In this document: in pieces, positions 19,531 to 28,668 of the stretch
Layout of the letters: every line of letters starts with the position of its first letter
Position numbering within the stretch: position 1 is the stretch's first letter
Source: Kiritimatiellia bacterium
Lineage (GTDB): Bacteria > Verrucomicrobiota > Kiritimatiellia > RFP12 > DVOR01
Direction: 5' to 3'
Assembly (NCBI GenBank): GCA_017531445.1
Contig: JAFXKZ010000002.1
Coordinates: forward strand, 761,286 to 825,285
Length of the DNA stretch: 64,000 bases
Made by a program: the position numbers and the translations under genes
The notes under the pieces: model-generated
Seen by the model: the letters and a program-made list of their open reading frames with translations, nothing else
What the model was told of the DNA's origin: nothing
Database searches by the model: none

Positions 19531-19683
19531 CGCACTGCGCCAGAACCAATATCACCAGACCCCGAAAACGCGAAAAGCGGCGGAGCACTCCCGCTGCACA
19601 CCAAGCCTTTTGCCGCCTTACAACTTCCGCTGCGGCATACGGATGTGCGTCTTTTTCCATCCTCTTTTCGCCGTTTTTCGATT

Positions 19684-19711
19684 TTACGGACAGACACGCT
19701 TTTGGTATACT
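19684..19711 (+). promoter_or_regulatory. Probable promoter of the thyX-like run
   Basis: TTACGG, a 16-bp spacer and TATACT with an extended TG motif (TTTGGTATACT). It lies 86 bp upstream of the thyX-like ATG. Confidence 0.5.
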
Positions 19712-19796
19712 GGTGATTCCTCTCGCTTTTGATTGGGTGCAACTCGTGAATGCACCTGAACGGGGGTGGCTTGTGATCCCTTTCAAGGAAGAAACA

Positions 19797-20366
19797 ATGG
19801 CACTGAAACTTGATTTTTTTGGAACGCGCTCCACTTGGCGCGACGTGGCGGATGCCGCCCGGACGACCATCAATAAAGAAGCCGGCGCCGGCGAACCTTC
19901 CGGAGCATGGAAGAAACGGATGCTTTTGGCTGAGCACTCTCCCATCCGGCAACTCATCTTCCGTTGGAAATGGCATGGGTTGAAAAGCTGGGTAAGCGTC
20001 CATCTGGTGCGGCATAAGTTCGGTATTGACCACTTTGTCAGTACGCAACGCAGCGACCGGACAGGCACCGACCGCAATGCGTCCCGTCAGGACACGCCGG
20101 TTTCCCACGAGTGCATTGCCAATGCACAGGCAATCATGAACATCTCGCGCAAGCGGCTGTGTATGCAGGCCTCGGCGGAGACACGTGAAGCGTGGAAAAT
20201 GGTGGTGGAAGCCATCGCAGTGGAGCATCCGGAAGTGGCCGCCTGCTGCGTCCCGGAATGCGTTTACCGGGGTTTCTGCCCGGAGTTCAAGAGTTGTGGA
20301 TATGCAAAATCGCCGGCGTTTGAACGCGCCGTGGAGGCCTATCGCAGCGGAGCGAAAGAGAATTGA
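19797..20366 (+). CDS. ThyX-like (FAD-dependent thymidylate synthase family) protein
   Basis: The 189-residue protein matches, from memory, a compact family in gut bacteria and phages annotated as thymidylate synthase complementing protein. Key stretches are LLAEHSPIRQLIF, SWVSVHLVRHKFGIDHFVST, QRSDRTGTDRNASRQDTPV and PECVYRGFCPEFKSCGY. The classic ThyX motif RHR...S...S.R is replaced by RHKFGIDHFVSTQRSDR, and a C-terminal cysteine cluster is present. If active it would make dTMP using folate and FAD. An AAGGAAG site precedes the ATG. Confidence 0.65.
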   Translation: MALKLDFFGTRSTWRDVADAARTTINKEAGAGEPSGAWKKRMLLAEHSPIRQLIFRWKWHGLKSWVSVHLVRHKFGIDHFVSTQRSDRTGTDRNASRQDTPVSHECIANAQAIMNISRKRLCMQASAETREAWKMVVEAIAVEHPEVAACCVPECVYRGFCPEFKSCGYAKSPAFERAVEAYRSGAKEN

Positions 20367-20432
20367 AGCGTTTCTGCGGGGGAAGCCTCCGGAAGAAGTG
20401 CACCGATTGAGCAATCAGGAAAGACAGGTATT

Positions 20433-20999
20433 ATGATCAGAGCGTGTGATTTGAAGCGTGGCGGTTTTGTGGAATTGAATGGCGTGCCGCACCAGTTGGA
20501 CAGTATGCAGGTGACCAATCCCAGCGCACGTGGCGCGGCAACGCTTTACCACTTCCGTTTCCGGAATCTGGTAACCAAGCAGAAATTGGATCAAACCGTC
20601 AAGGGCGACGATCTTTACAAAGAAGCCAATTTTGAAGTGCGTCCCACGCAGTTCCTCTATGAAGACCACGAGGTCTACACGTTCATGGATCAGGAAACCT
20701 ACGAGCAATTCGAGCTGTCCAAGAGCGACATTGAATCGCTTCTGCCCTATTTGCTGCCGGAAATGGAAGATTTGAAAGCCATTATCAGCGATGGCAAAGT
20801 GTTGGCCGTCGAGCCGCCGCAGAAGGTAACGCTAACCGTAACGCAGTGTGACCCGGTGATGAAAGGGGCTTCGGCCACCGGGAGAGGCAAGCCTGCCACC
20901 TGCGAAACCGGTCTTACCGTGACGGTGCCGGAATACATTGTCATCGGCGAACGTATCGTGATTGAAACCGCCACCGGAGAGTTCACCGGCCGTGCGTAA
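20433..20999 (+). CDS. efpL: Elongation factor P-like protein EfpL (YeiP)
   Basis: The 188-residue, three-domain EF-P paralogue starts MIRACDLKRGGFVELNGVPH. Its tip-loop segment NPSARGAATLYHFRFRNLV is the EfpL/YeiP type (SxxARGAATLY) rather than the GGRGQ of EF-P. The C-terminal OB domain ends with IVIETATGEFTGRA. Proteins of this family bind stalled ribosomes between P and E sites and ease peptide bonds at proline-containing motifs. It lies between thyX-like and mrp genes on the same strand. Confidence 0.88.
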   Translation: MIRACDLKRGGFVELNGVPHQLDSMQVTNPSARGAATLYHFRFRNLVTKQKLDQTVKGDDLYKEANFEVRPTQFLYEDHEVYTFMDQETYEQFELSKSDIESLLPYLLPEMEDLKAIISDGKVLAVEPPQKVTLTVTQCDPVMKGASATGRGKPATCETGLTVTVPEYIVIGERIVIETATGEFTGRA

Positions 21000-21050
21000 G
21001 CGGTAAGAGGCTATTTTCATTCCCATCCCAATAAAAGAAGAAGGTCATTT

Positions 21051-21896
21051 ATGTCAGATTGCAATGGTAATTGTTCCAGTTGTGCCAGCAAGGGTTCGTG
21101 TTCGGAGCCCAAGGCAGATCCGGTAAAGCCCACATTGGAAAAGATCCGCCATATCTTCGTGGTGCTCTCCGGGAAAGGCGGCGTCGGCAAGAGCACCGTT
21201 GCGGCAAATCTTGCACTCGGATTGACGCTGCGCGGCTATAAAACCGGTATGCTGGATATCGATGTCCATGGACCGAGCATCCCCAAAATCCTCGGTTTGC
21301 AAGGACAACGCGCCATGGGCGATGGCGAAAAGCTGCTCCCGGTGGAAACAGAAGAAGGGCTGAAAGTCATGTCAACGGCGTTGATTCTGGAAAAGGACGA
21401 TGAGCCGATTGTCTGGCGCGGACCGTTGAAAGCCGGAGTCATCAAGCAGTTTATCGGCGAAGTGGCATGGGGCGAGCTGGATTACCTTGTTGTGGACTGT
21501 CCGCCCGGCACCGGCGACGAACCGCTGAGCATTTGCCAGTTGATTCCCAATGCCGATGGCGCAATTCTTGTTACAACGCCGCAACAGGTTGCTACCTTGG
21601 ACGTAAGCAAGTCCATCACCTTCTGCAATCAGATCGGTATGCGTATCGCCGGTATCGTGGAAAACATGAGCGGATTCACCTGTCCGCATTGCGGCGAATG
21701 GACGCCCATCTTCAAATCAGGCGGCGGCGAAACGCTGGCGAAAAACTACGGTCTTCCCTTCCTTGGAAAATTACCGATTGCCACCGAAGTCGGTGACAGC
21801 GGTGATCTTGGCAAACCCTTTGTCGCAGCCTATCCGGAAAGCCCGGTGGCAAAAGCCTTCATGCACATCGTCGATCAAATTACCTCCATCGGATAA
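21051..21896 (+). CDS. mrp: Mrp/ApbC/NBP35-type iron-sulfur carrier ATPase
   Basis: The 281-residue P-loop protein has the deviant Walker A motif SGKGGVGKSTVAANLA, the switch segment DIDVHGPSIPKILG and VDCPPGTGDE. An N-terminal cysteine group (C4, C8, C11, C16 in SDCNGNCSSCASKGSC) and a CPHC near residue 215 fit Fe-S binding, as in NBP35-like members. The likely role is building or carrying iron-sulfur clusters in the cytosol. It lies 51 bp after efpL and 24 bp before the next gene. Confidence 0.92.
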   Translation: MSDCNGNCSSCASKGSCSEPKADPVKPTLEKIRHIFVVLSGKGGVGKSTVAANLALGLTLRGYKTGMLDIDVHGPSIPKILGLQGQRAMGDGEKLLPVETEEGLKVMSTALILEKDDEPIVWRGPLKAGVIKQFIGEVAWGELDYLVVDCPPGTGDEPLSICQLIPNADGAILVTTPQQVATLDVSKSITFCNQIGMRIAGIVENMSGFTCPHCGEWTPIFKSGGGETLAKNYGLPFLGKLPIATEVGDSGDLGKPFVAAYPESPVAKAFMHIVDQITSIG

Positions 21897-21920
21897 CCCC
21901 TCATCACAGGAGCCCGCCGT

Positions 21921-23462
21921 ATGCCCGCCCCTTACGCTTGCGTCACTTGTGCACTTTCCGCCGCAGTAATCGGCCTCGCCGTGACCTTATCGGCAGGGTG
22001 CACCGCGCACACGCACCCCGAAACCGTGCGGCCGGCAGATTCATATGCCATTGTCGCTTCGGCAAGCATCCTCAACGACAGCGTATGGAAAGCCGCAACC
22101 GTAGATGAATTGCTGAAGAAATACCCCAACGCCACCGTCATCACCTGGAAACGGAGCCTTTCTGAAGTCAAGGAGCCTTTGGCAAAAGCAATGCCTTCTT
22201 TCACGGCGTTTGTCGTGAAACCCGGAGAGGCTGGTGTGCGTTTTACCATTGACGTCAGCCATCTCACGCGTGCATTGGACGATGATCCTTACACCGACAC
22301 CTTCTGGGGTGTCATCACCGGTTATGACGCAGAAGCCGCGCGTTCGGTGGCGTCAGCTGCGCCGATTGCCATCCAACGCGCACTCGACTGCTCCGGTTGT
22401 GACCTTACAGCATTTCAGAAAGCGTGGCGGTATTCCGAAAACCATCGCGGCACGATGAATCTTTGGGATGCAGGCAGCAAGACGGCAAAAGTGCAAGACA
22501 TCCCCTGCAACACCGACAACACCACCGGAGTGCTTGAACGCTTGCAGAAAGACAACGTGCAGTTCCTTGCCACTTCCGGCCATGCGACGCAACATGATTG
22601 GCAGATGGGGTATTGCGGCCCCAATATGCAGATGACACACCAAAACGGCGCGTTGATTGCCGTCAATACGAAGAATGAACGGTTCAGTGCCCGTAATCCC
22701 GAGCCAAAAGTCTATTTCGCCAACGGGAATTGTCTGATTGGGGATGTTGACAAGCGCGACTGTATGGCACTTTCCTGGATGCGGGATGGCGGCGTCAAGC
22801 AGATGATGGGTTACACCGTTACCACCTGGTTCGGCGCACAAGGTTGGGGAACACTCGGACTCTTTACCGACACAGCCGGATTAACGACCGCCGCTGAAGC
22901 CTTCCATTTCACCAACGCCTCCATCGTCAATGCGCTGGAAAAAACGATCCAACTCACAGGAGCTACAGATATTCGCGCCTGCAAACTCCGTAAGATCACT
23001 CACCTCAATCGCCCTTTCACCTATCAGTTGTTGCAATGGTTAAACACGCTTTCCGAAGCAGAACGCGCCCAACAGAAAGAGGAGATTCAGCAGATTATCG
23101 GCAACCTTCACGACCGAGACGTCGTCTGTTTCTATGGCGATCCGGCGTTGGAAACGCGCATTGCCGATGGTCGTTTCACCGTTTTTCCGGCAGCCTACCA
23201 CCCGGTTGAACAAACCTTGACGCTGACTGTCAAAATGAATCGCGGCGAACGCACCGGTGCACTCTGGCTGCGTCTTCCCGGCTCTTGGACGTATGATCGT
23301 AAAAACATTCTCGCTTCGGAAGCACTCGGCGTGCCGGATCTTCTTTTGGACAACATGATCCGTTTCCCGGAAGCTGCGCTGAAAGCAGGCGATCTTTGCA
23401 CCGTGACACTCCGGAATGCGCAGGAACATCACGCGCAACCGTGCCAAGCGTGTACACGTTGA
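21921..23462 (+). CDS. Lipoprotein with clan-CD (caspase/gingipain-like) protease features
   Basis: The 513-residue protein has a lipobox ending LSAGC (Cys27), so it is predicted to be lipid-anchored. The middle shows a His-Cys arrangement typical of clan CD peptidases: FLATSGHATQHDW with His221, then VYFANGNCLIGDVDKRDC with Cys271. Next comes ALSWMRDGGVKQMMGYTVTTW, like the strand and helix after the catalytic Cys of C25 gingipains. The C-terminus looks like a beta-sandwich. The ATG has an AGGAG site. An ExbB/ExbD/TonB operon follows. Annotation as a peptidase is inference from motifs. Confidence 0.65.
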   Translation: MPAPYACVTCALSAAVIGLAVTLSAGCTAHTHPETVRPADSYAIVASASILNDSVWKAATVDELLKKYPNATVITWKRSLSEVKEPLAKAMPSFTAFVVKPGEAGVRFTIDVSHLTRALDDDPYTDTFWGVITGYDAEAARSVASAAPIAIQRALDCSGCDLTAFQKAWRYSENHRGTMNLWDAGSKTAKVQDIPCNTDNTTGVLERLQKDNVQFLATSGHATQHDWQMGYCGPNMQMTHQNGALIAVNTKNERFSARNPEPKVYFANGNCLIGDVDKRDCMALSWMRDGGVKQMMGYTVTTWFGAQGWGTLGLFTDTAGLTTAAEAFHFTNASIVNALEKTIQLTGATDIRACKLRKITHLNRPFTYQLLQWLNTLSEAERAQQKEEIQQIIGNLHDRDVVCFYGDPALETRIADGRFTVFPAAYHPVEQTLTLTVKMNRGERTGALWLRLPGSWTYDRKNILASEALGVPDLLLDNMIRFPEAALKAGDLCTVTLRNAQEHHAQPCQACTR

Positions 23463-23555
23463 CACCGCAGAAATGTGGCGGACTCCCCCCGAAAACCGCA
23501 CGCCTCTACGCCCTGAACACACACCCGGGCACGGACACAAAAAGGAGACCTCCGG

Positions 23556-24188
23556 ATGGACAAAGTGCTGGATTTGATTGTAACGCTCATGCAACGTGGC
23601 GGACCTGTAATGTGGCCCATCGCGCTCTGCTCGGTTATTACCGTCTTGATCTTTTTGCGAAAAGCCTTTCAATGGATGTTTCTGCAGTTGCACGCCGCTG
23701 CCGGAGCCAGAGAATGGACCGCTGCACTCAAGGTGTATGCCTCAGGAGATACCGCGCAGACGCTGGCGGCATTGAAGCGTTGCCACTCGCCCTACGCGCC
23801 GCTCTTATCTGCGGCACTGACGCATCCCGACCTGCCATTCAACGAAGCCCTCGCCGATGTCGCACAAAATTACGTGCGTAAATTGGCCGCCGGGCTTGGC
23901 ATTCTGGACACTATCGTTACGCTTGCACCTATGCTTGGCATTTTAGGCACGGTGACAGGCATCATCGACTCTTTCAACCTGATGGGCGCAAGCGGTTCAG
24001 AAGACCCGGCAGGAATTGCCTCCGGCATCGCCGAAGCCCTCATTACCACCGCAGCAGGACTGGTGGTTTCCATCCTGGCTCTGCTGCCATTAAACGCAGG
24101 ACGTGCCTGGCATCGGGCATTGACACGCCGCATTGAAGTGGCCATGACCGCTGTGGAAACCGCAACACGCAAACCTCCCGCCGCATGA
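23556..24188 (+). CDS. exbB: ExbB/TolQ-family proton channel subunit
   Basis: The 210-residue protein has three membrane segments (about 15-37, 113-135, 160-182). The conserved region is LDTIVTLAPMLGILGTVTGIIDSF and GIASGIAEALITTAAGLVVSI. With ExbD it uses the proton gradient to drive TonB. The ATG has a GGAG site 8 bp upstream and its stop overlaps exbD (ATGA). The neighbouring tonB gene points to ExbB rather than TolQ. Confidence 0.92.
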   Translation: MDKVLDLIVTLMQRGGPVMWPIALCSVITVLIFLRKAFQWMFLQLHAAAGAREWTAALKVYASGDTAQTLAALKRCHSPYAPLLSAALTHPDLPFNEALADVAQNYVRKLAAGLGILDTIVTLAPMLGILGTVTGIIDSFNLMGASGSEDPAGIASGIAEALITTAAGLVVSILALLPLNAGRAWHRALTRRIEVAMTAVETATRKPPAA

Positions 24189-24589
24189 AACTGGTAAAAG
24201 ACGCCCCCCCGAAATCACGCGTAGAAATGACACCGCTGATGGATGTCGTCTTCCTGTTATTGGTCTTTTTCATCTACGCTTTCATGACGATGACCGTGCA
24301 GCGCGGTGTAAAAGTGGATCTTCCAAAGGCCGATGGAACAATTGAAAAGGCGCGCACCATCCGTATTGTGCTCACGGAAAACGATGAATTTCTCCTCGAT
24401 GGGCGCACCCCTATGACCTCGAAAGCGGTAATTGATGCCGTTCGTTTGCGCCATGAGACACTCGGACTTCCGGTTGTTATCAGCGTAGACCGGCAAGCGC
24501 ATGCCGGCATTGCGTTGGAACTTTTGGCGCGACTCCGCGCTGAAGGCGTGACCAAAATCACCTATCAGGTTGACAAATCGTCACCGTGA
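24185..24589 (+). CDS. exbD: ExbD/TolR-family biopolymer transport protein
   Basis: The 134-residue protein has a short cytoplasmic start, one membrane helix with the essential Asp (TPLMDVVFLLLVFF) and a periplasmic domain. It overlaps exbB by 4 bp at its start and tonB by 4 bp at its end, indicating tight translational coupling. Confidence 0.92.
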   Translation: MKLVKDAPPKSRVEMTPLMDVVFLLLVFFIYAFMTMTVQRGVKVDLPKADGTIEKARTIRIVLTENDEFLLDGRTPMTSKAVIDAVRLRHETLGLPVVISVDRQAHAGIALELLARLRAEGVTKITYQVDKSSP

Positions 24590-25392
24590 TATCGCCCCTA
24601 GTTTTTGCCCTCTTTCCGATGAACCGCGTCCGCCTTCCCGCCCTCTTCCGCTGCGTTTGCCGCTTGTTGCAGACAAGCAGTTGGTATTGCATCTTGCTGG
24701 TTGCGAGCGTTCTGATTCATCTTCTCGGCGTGTTGTGCTTCCTGCATCTTTTCTACTCTCCCCGTCCAGCAACGGCTGCTCCTGAGCTGGTAGTCGACAC
24801 TATTGAACTAACGTTGGCGGAAGTTGCCAGCGAAATTGCCACAGAGCCGATTGCCGCCGCGTCCACGCCCACCTTTCATACTGCGCCGCAACCGGAATCA
24901 GCCCCCTATCTCACTGCGCCGGAATCGCCCATTCTGCTTCCCTCTCCTCCCCTGGCACACAGCGAACTTTCGCCGAAACCGCTTCAGGAAGTTCCGCCCT
25001 TTTCATTGCCTCCTCTTCCGCCCAACCTCACCGACTTGCCTGAAATCACCTTGCCGCCAATGCGGATCCCCGCTTCGGAAACAGCGCAATCGGCAACGCC
25101 CCCCCGCCAATCCACCGGAGCGACCGCCCGCATAAAACATCCCCAACTCCTCACCGACCTCTCCACGCTTCTGAAGGAATACCCGGAAGAAGCCCGCCGC
25201 AACCACTGGCAGGGTGCGGTCACCTTGCGATTGAAAATCAACGCTCACGGACGGGCAGAAGCCGTTGAAGTCATCCGAAGCAGCGGTTATCCGGTGTTGG
25301 ACCGTCAGGCGAGAAAGATGCTTCGCCGGGCACGTTTCACCGGAGGTCCGGGCGAGTTGGAACAGACAATCGAATACACATTGACGAAATGA
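24586..25392 (+). CDS. tonB: TonB-family energy transducer
   Basis: The 268-residue protein has one N-terminal membrane anchor (about residues 28-55), a long Pro-rich periplasmic linker and a C-terminal TonB domain, YPEEARRNHWQGAVTLRLKI to IEYTLTK, with the usual SSGYPVLDRQARKMLRRARF. It transmits ExbB/ExbD energy to outer-membrane receptors. The start is likely the GTG overlapping the exbD stop (GTGA); an ATG at 24619 is the alternative. No receptor gene is nearby. Confidence 0.88.
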   Translation: MISPLVFALFPMNRVRLPALFRCVCRLLQTSSWYCILLVASVLIHLLGVLCFLHLFYSPRPATAAPELVVDTIELTLAEVASEIATEPIAAASTPTFHTAPQPESAPYLTAPESPILLPSPPLAHSELSPKPLQEVPPFSLPPLPPNLTDLPEITLPPMRIPASETAQSATPPRQSTGATARIKHPQLLTDLSTLLKEYPEEARRNHWQGAVTLRLKINAHGRAEAVEVIRSSGYPVLDRQARKMLRRARFTGGPGELEQTIEYTLTK

Positions 25393-25399
25393 GGCCGCT

Positions 25400-26146
25400 A
25401 TGTCGAACGCTATTTTGACGGTAAAAGACTTGGTTATCGAGTATCCCCGCGCCGGGAAGCCCCCATTCCGTGCGGTAAAAGGGGTTTCCTTTGAGGTAAA
25501 GCCCAATGAGTTTTTCGGCATTGTCGGAGAGAGCGGTTGCGGAAAAAGCACCCTGGCCAAGGCGTTATGCGGACTGCTTCCCATCACCTCCGGAGAGGCT
25601 GCGTTTCACGCGCTTCCGGCACACGCAGTGCAAATGGTCTTTCAAGATGCCACCGGGTCACTTAATCCGCGCATGACCATCGGGCAAACGCTGACAGAAG
25701 TCCTTGCAGTTTACGACCTCTGTCCGAAGGCACAGCGCAGCGAAATGGTGGCAACACTTTTGGAAGAAGTGGGCCTGCCTGCGGAAGTTGCGCTCGCGTA
25801 TCCCCGCGAACTCTCCGGAGGACAGTGCCAACGCATCTCCATCGCCCGTGCATTAGCGATGAATCCCCGTGTCATTATTGCCGATGAGCCGGTTTCGGCT
25901 TTGGACGTTTCGGTGCAGGCGCGTGTCTTAAATCTGCTCGCGCAACTGCGTAAACGGCGCAACCTCACCATCTTGTTGATTTCCCACGATCTGGCAGTTG
26001 TGCGCACGGTCTGCGACCGTTTGATTGTCATGAATGCCGGAGAGATCGTTGAGCATGGCGATGCGAAAGCCGTTTTTGCGCGGCCGCAACATCCCTACAC
26101 ACAGCATCTGCTTGCGGCTGTCCCCGACATTGCCGAAGCGTATTAA
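25400..26146 (+). CDS. Oligopeptide-type ABC transporter ATPase (OppF/DppF-like)
   Basis: The 248-residue ATPase has Walker A (GIVGESGCGKSTLAKAL), the signature ELSGGQCQRISIARALAM, Walker B (RVIIADEPVSALD) and the OppF-type C-terminal segment HPYTQHLLAAVPD. It energises import of peptides or similar nutrients. It begins 8 bp after tonB. No permease, binding protein or partner ATPase is adjacent, so its partners lie elsewhere or it is an orphan. Confidence 0.88.
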   Translation: MSNAILTVKDLVIEYPRAGKPPFRAVKGVSFEVKPNEFFGIVGESGCGKSTLAKALCGLLPITSGEAAFHALPAHAVQMVFQDATGSLNPRMTIGQTLTEVLAVYDLCPKAQRSEMVATLLEEVGLPAEVALAYPRELSGGQCQRISIARALAMNPRVIIADEPVSALDVSVQARVLNLLAQLRKRRNLTILLISHDLAVVRTVCDRLIVMNAGEIVEHGDAKAVFARPQHPYTQHLLAAVPDIAEAY

Positions 26147-26216
26147 GGCGACCTTCTTGCAAGACCTCCGGCGTCACGCACCGAGACCGTTGGCGTGACT
26201 CCGCCCCTTTGCAAAT

Positions 26217-26241
26217 GCCTCCGGGTGTTTATCCCGGAGGC
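26217..26241 (+). terminator. Hairpin terminator after the ABC ATPase
   Basis: A 9-bp GC-rich stem (GCCTCCGGG with its complement) and 7-nt loop, followed by ACGTTGTTTTC. It lies 70 bp after the stop. Confidence 0.75.
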
Positions 26242-26304
26242 ACGTTGTTTTCAGGCAATTTGTATTGGTTCTTTTCAGAGCCGATGCACCCGAAGCTGTT
26301 CACC

Positions 26305-26706
26305 TTATTCAGCCCGCCAACGGCGATTGGCTTTTTTCTCGGCATGGCGGGATTTATCCTCAAGCATCCGGGCTTTCTGCCGACGCGACCGACGTCTTTT
26401 TTGCCGGCGGATCTTCTCTTGTTCCTGCCGTTTACGCGACTTTTCGCCCTCGCGTTGCTCCAAGATCAACTCGGCAAGGGCGCGTCTGGCGAGCCATCTG
26501 TTCTCTTCTCTGAAGCGGCTCTGTTGCACCTTTACCGCCAACATACTGGAGCGTTGAAGCAGTCTCACCGCACTGGAGGTTTTGTTTATCTTCTGTCCGC
26601 CCGATCCGGAGCCCAGGATAAATTGCTCTTGCAGGTCCTCTTCCCGAAGTCCTGCCCGTTGCATCAACGCCTGAATCGCTTCAATTGTTCCCGGAGAAAG
26701 TGCCAT
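26305..26706 (-). CDS. ArfB-like peptidyl-tRNA hydrolase (single-domain release factor)
   Basis: The 133-residue protein has the catalytic GGQ region (LGSGSGGQKINKTSSAVRL) of class I release factors but no codon-recognition domain. A highly basic C-terminal tail (KRRRSRRQKAR) fits insertion in an empty mRNA channel. Such proteins rescue stalled ribosomes. The ribosome-binding site is weak. The gene converges with the ABC ATPase run and lies upstream of nothing obvious in the same direction. Confidence 0.85.
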   Translation of the reverse strand: MALSPGTIEAIQALMQRAGLREEDLQEQFILGSGSGGQKINKTSSAVRLLQRSSMLAVKVQQSRFREENRWLARRALAELILEQREGEKSRKRQEQEKIRRQKRRRSRRQKARMLEDKSRHAEKKANRRWRAE

Positions 26707-26740
26707 TTCTTACATCTGAGAATGGAGAGGGTTCAACTTA

Positions 26741-26777
26741 AAAGCCGATGACTGCTGCTGACGGCATCATCGGCTTT
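26741..26777. terminator. Terminator downstream of tyrS
   Basis: An 11-bp perfect stem (AAAGCCGATGA with its complement), flanked by A- and T-rich ends on both sides. It lies about 40 bp beyond the tyrS stop and could also insulate the ArfB-like gene. Confidence 0.75.
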
Positions 26778-26816
26778 TGCTCTGGCATCCGTGCGGATTC
26801 TCACACAAGCGGCGGC

Positions 26817-28094
26817 TTATTTGACGCGCAAAAGGAAGTAGTTTTTCTTCCCCTGCCGCAGCAACACGACCTTGCCATCAATCAATTGCGCATCGGCAAT
26901 CACGGCATTCAAATCCGTCACTTTCACATTATTGACCGAGAGTCCGCCGCCTTGAATCAAGCGGCGTGCGTCACTTTTGCTCTTCACAAAGCCACACGCG
27001 GTGACGACCTCCATCACGGGGATATTGGCCACCGCAGCAGCCTCGAGTTCAGCCGAGGGCACATCAGCGGCGATACCTTCCAGATCTTCAGCCGAAAGCC
27101 CCTCAAGCGAACCGCCAAAAAGCACCGCCGAGGCGCGTTTGGCTGCCTCAAGCCCCGCCTCACCATGCACTGCCCGCGTCAATTCTTCGGCCAAAACCTT
27201 TTGCGGTTCACGTAATTCCGGATGTTCATTCAGGGAGCGTTCCAATTCCGCAATGCGCGTTTCATCCAAGAAGGTGAAGATGCGTAAATAGCGGATGGCA
27301 TCGGCATCAAGGGTGCGCAGGAAGAACTGATAGAAGGCATACACACTGGTTTTATCGGCATTCAGGAAGATCGCATTACCGGCAGATTTGCCGAACTTCT
27401 GCCCATTGGCATCGCACACGAGCGGGATCGTCAACCCATGACACTCCGAACCCGGATTCAACCGATGAATCAAGTCGGTGCCTGCGGTAATATTTCCCCA
27501 CTGGTCTGCGCCGCCCACCTGAAGCGTACATCCATAGTGTTTATTCAGATAGTAGAAGTCATACCCTTGCAAAATCTGATACGTGAACTCCGTAAACGTC
27601 ATGGAATTCGTCTCGGCATTCAACCGCTTTTGCACAGAGTCTTTTGCCAACATCGGCTTCATGCGGAAGAGCGTTCCCACCTCGCGCAAAAACGGCAATA
27701 CCGAGTAATCCTTATACCACTCGTAGTTATTCAACAGAATTGCCGGATTGGTCGGATGGTTGAAATCCAGAAAACGCGAAAGATTCTCTTTGATGCCCTC
27801 CACATTCCGCTGCAACTCCTCCACAGAGAGGAAGTTGCGCTCCGTGGAGCGTCCTGACGGGTCACCGATCATTCCTGTAGCCCCGCCCACCAGCGCAATC
27901 ACCTTATGCCCGGCGCGCTGAAACTGAGCCAACGTTTGAATGGCCACGTAATTGCCGGCCTGAAGACAGGAGGCTGTAGGGTCAAAGCCGACATAGACCG
28001 TCTGCGGGGTTTCCAGCAGTGCTGCCATCTTTGCTTCATCACACGTGCACGTATCCACCAAATGACGGGACTTGAGAAAATCAAAAAACTTCAT
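26817..28094 (-). CDS. tyrS: Tyrosyl-tRNA synthetase
   Basis: The 425-residue class I synthetase has YVGFDPTASCLQAGNYVAI (HIGH-like region), GGATGMIGDPSG, QVGGADQWGNITAG and KFGKSAGNAIF in place of KMSKS. A C-terminal S4 domain (KSDARRLIQGGGLSVNN) binds tRNA. The start is the ATG at 28094 with AAGGTGG upstream; a GTG four codons earlier overlaps that site. Confidence 0.96.
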   Translation of the reverse strand: MKFFDFLKSRHLVDTCTCDEAKMAALLETPQTVYVGFDPTASCLQAGNYVAIQTLAQFQRAGHKVIALVGGATGMIGDPSGRSTERNFLSVEELQRNVEGIKENLSRFLDFNHPTNPAILLNNYEWYKDYSVLPFLREVGTLFRMKPMLAKDSVQKRLNAETNSMTFTEFTYQILQGYDFYYLNKHYGCTLQVGGADQWGNITAGTDLIHRLNPGSECHGLTIPLVCDANGQKFGKSAGNAIFLNADKTSVYAFYQFFLRTLDADAIRYLRIFTFLDETRIAELERSLNEHPELREPQKVLAEELTRAVHGEAGLEAAKRASAVLFGGSLEGLSAEDLEGIAADVPSAELEAAAVANIPVMEVVTACGFVKSKSDARRLIQGGGLSVNNVKVTDLNAVIADAQLIDGKVVLLRQGKKNYFLLRVK

Positions 28095-28335
28095 CGTTTC
28101 TGCCACCTTAATCCAAAATAAAACGGGAAAAGTATATCAAATTTCCCCTTAAAAAGCGAATACTCTTCCCATACACCAGCCCTCCGCGCCCACCCTGTAC
28201 GCAGCACAAAATCCATTCCCGGCTGCTGCTTGCCGCCTCTGCCCATGTGCCCACGCAAGTGAACCCGGATGCTACCCGGCAAGTGGAAAACTCACGCTTC
28301 GGAAGGTGGGGAACCGTTTGCCCCAAGCGGCAGGA

Positions 28336-28424
28336 TGAACATCGGCGGGATGTCTCTACACACATGGGCGAAATGCGCACGCAAGATGGGCGGCATTCCC
28401 CCGCAAGATCGCCCATCTTGAAAA
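28336..28424. repeat. Four-unit dispersed array C
   Basis: Units lie at 28336-28348 (TGAACATCGGCGG), 28362-28376 (ACATGGGCGAAATGC), 28382-28397 (CAAGATGGGCGGCATT) and 28403-28424 (reverse form, CGCCCATCTTGAAAA). The core ATG/ATC alternation matches between units 3 and 4, which can pair (CAAGATGGGCG). The 28110-28600 interval has no supportable gene otherwise. Confidence 0.8.
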
Positions 28425-28601
28425 GACGTCCCCACGCGCACCTTTCCGCTACCGCACAAAAGTATTTTACGCCATGCTCCAATACTGAAAAAGAAGCCCT
28501 GAAGCAATTTCAATCCTCGGCCAACACGTGAAAACAGACGCTCTTTCTTCTCAAGGTTAATCCGCCCTTACCGCCCCTTGTGCAACGCGACAAGGGAATC
28601 A

Positions 28602-28639
28602 AAAACTCCTTCCCGCTGAAAAAACGAAGAAGGAGTTTT
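28602..28639 (-). terminator. Terminator after the sigma-like gene
   Basis: An 11-bp perfect stem (AAAACTCCTTC with its complement) around a 16-nt loop. On the minus strand it is followed by TTTTTG. It lies about 30 bp beyond the stop at 28669. Confidence 0.85.
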
Positions 28640-28668
28640 GGGGATAAGGCTTCCAACATTTGACAGCG

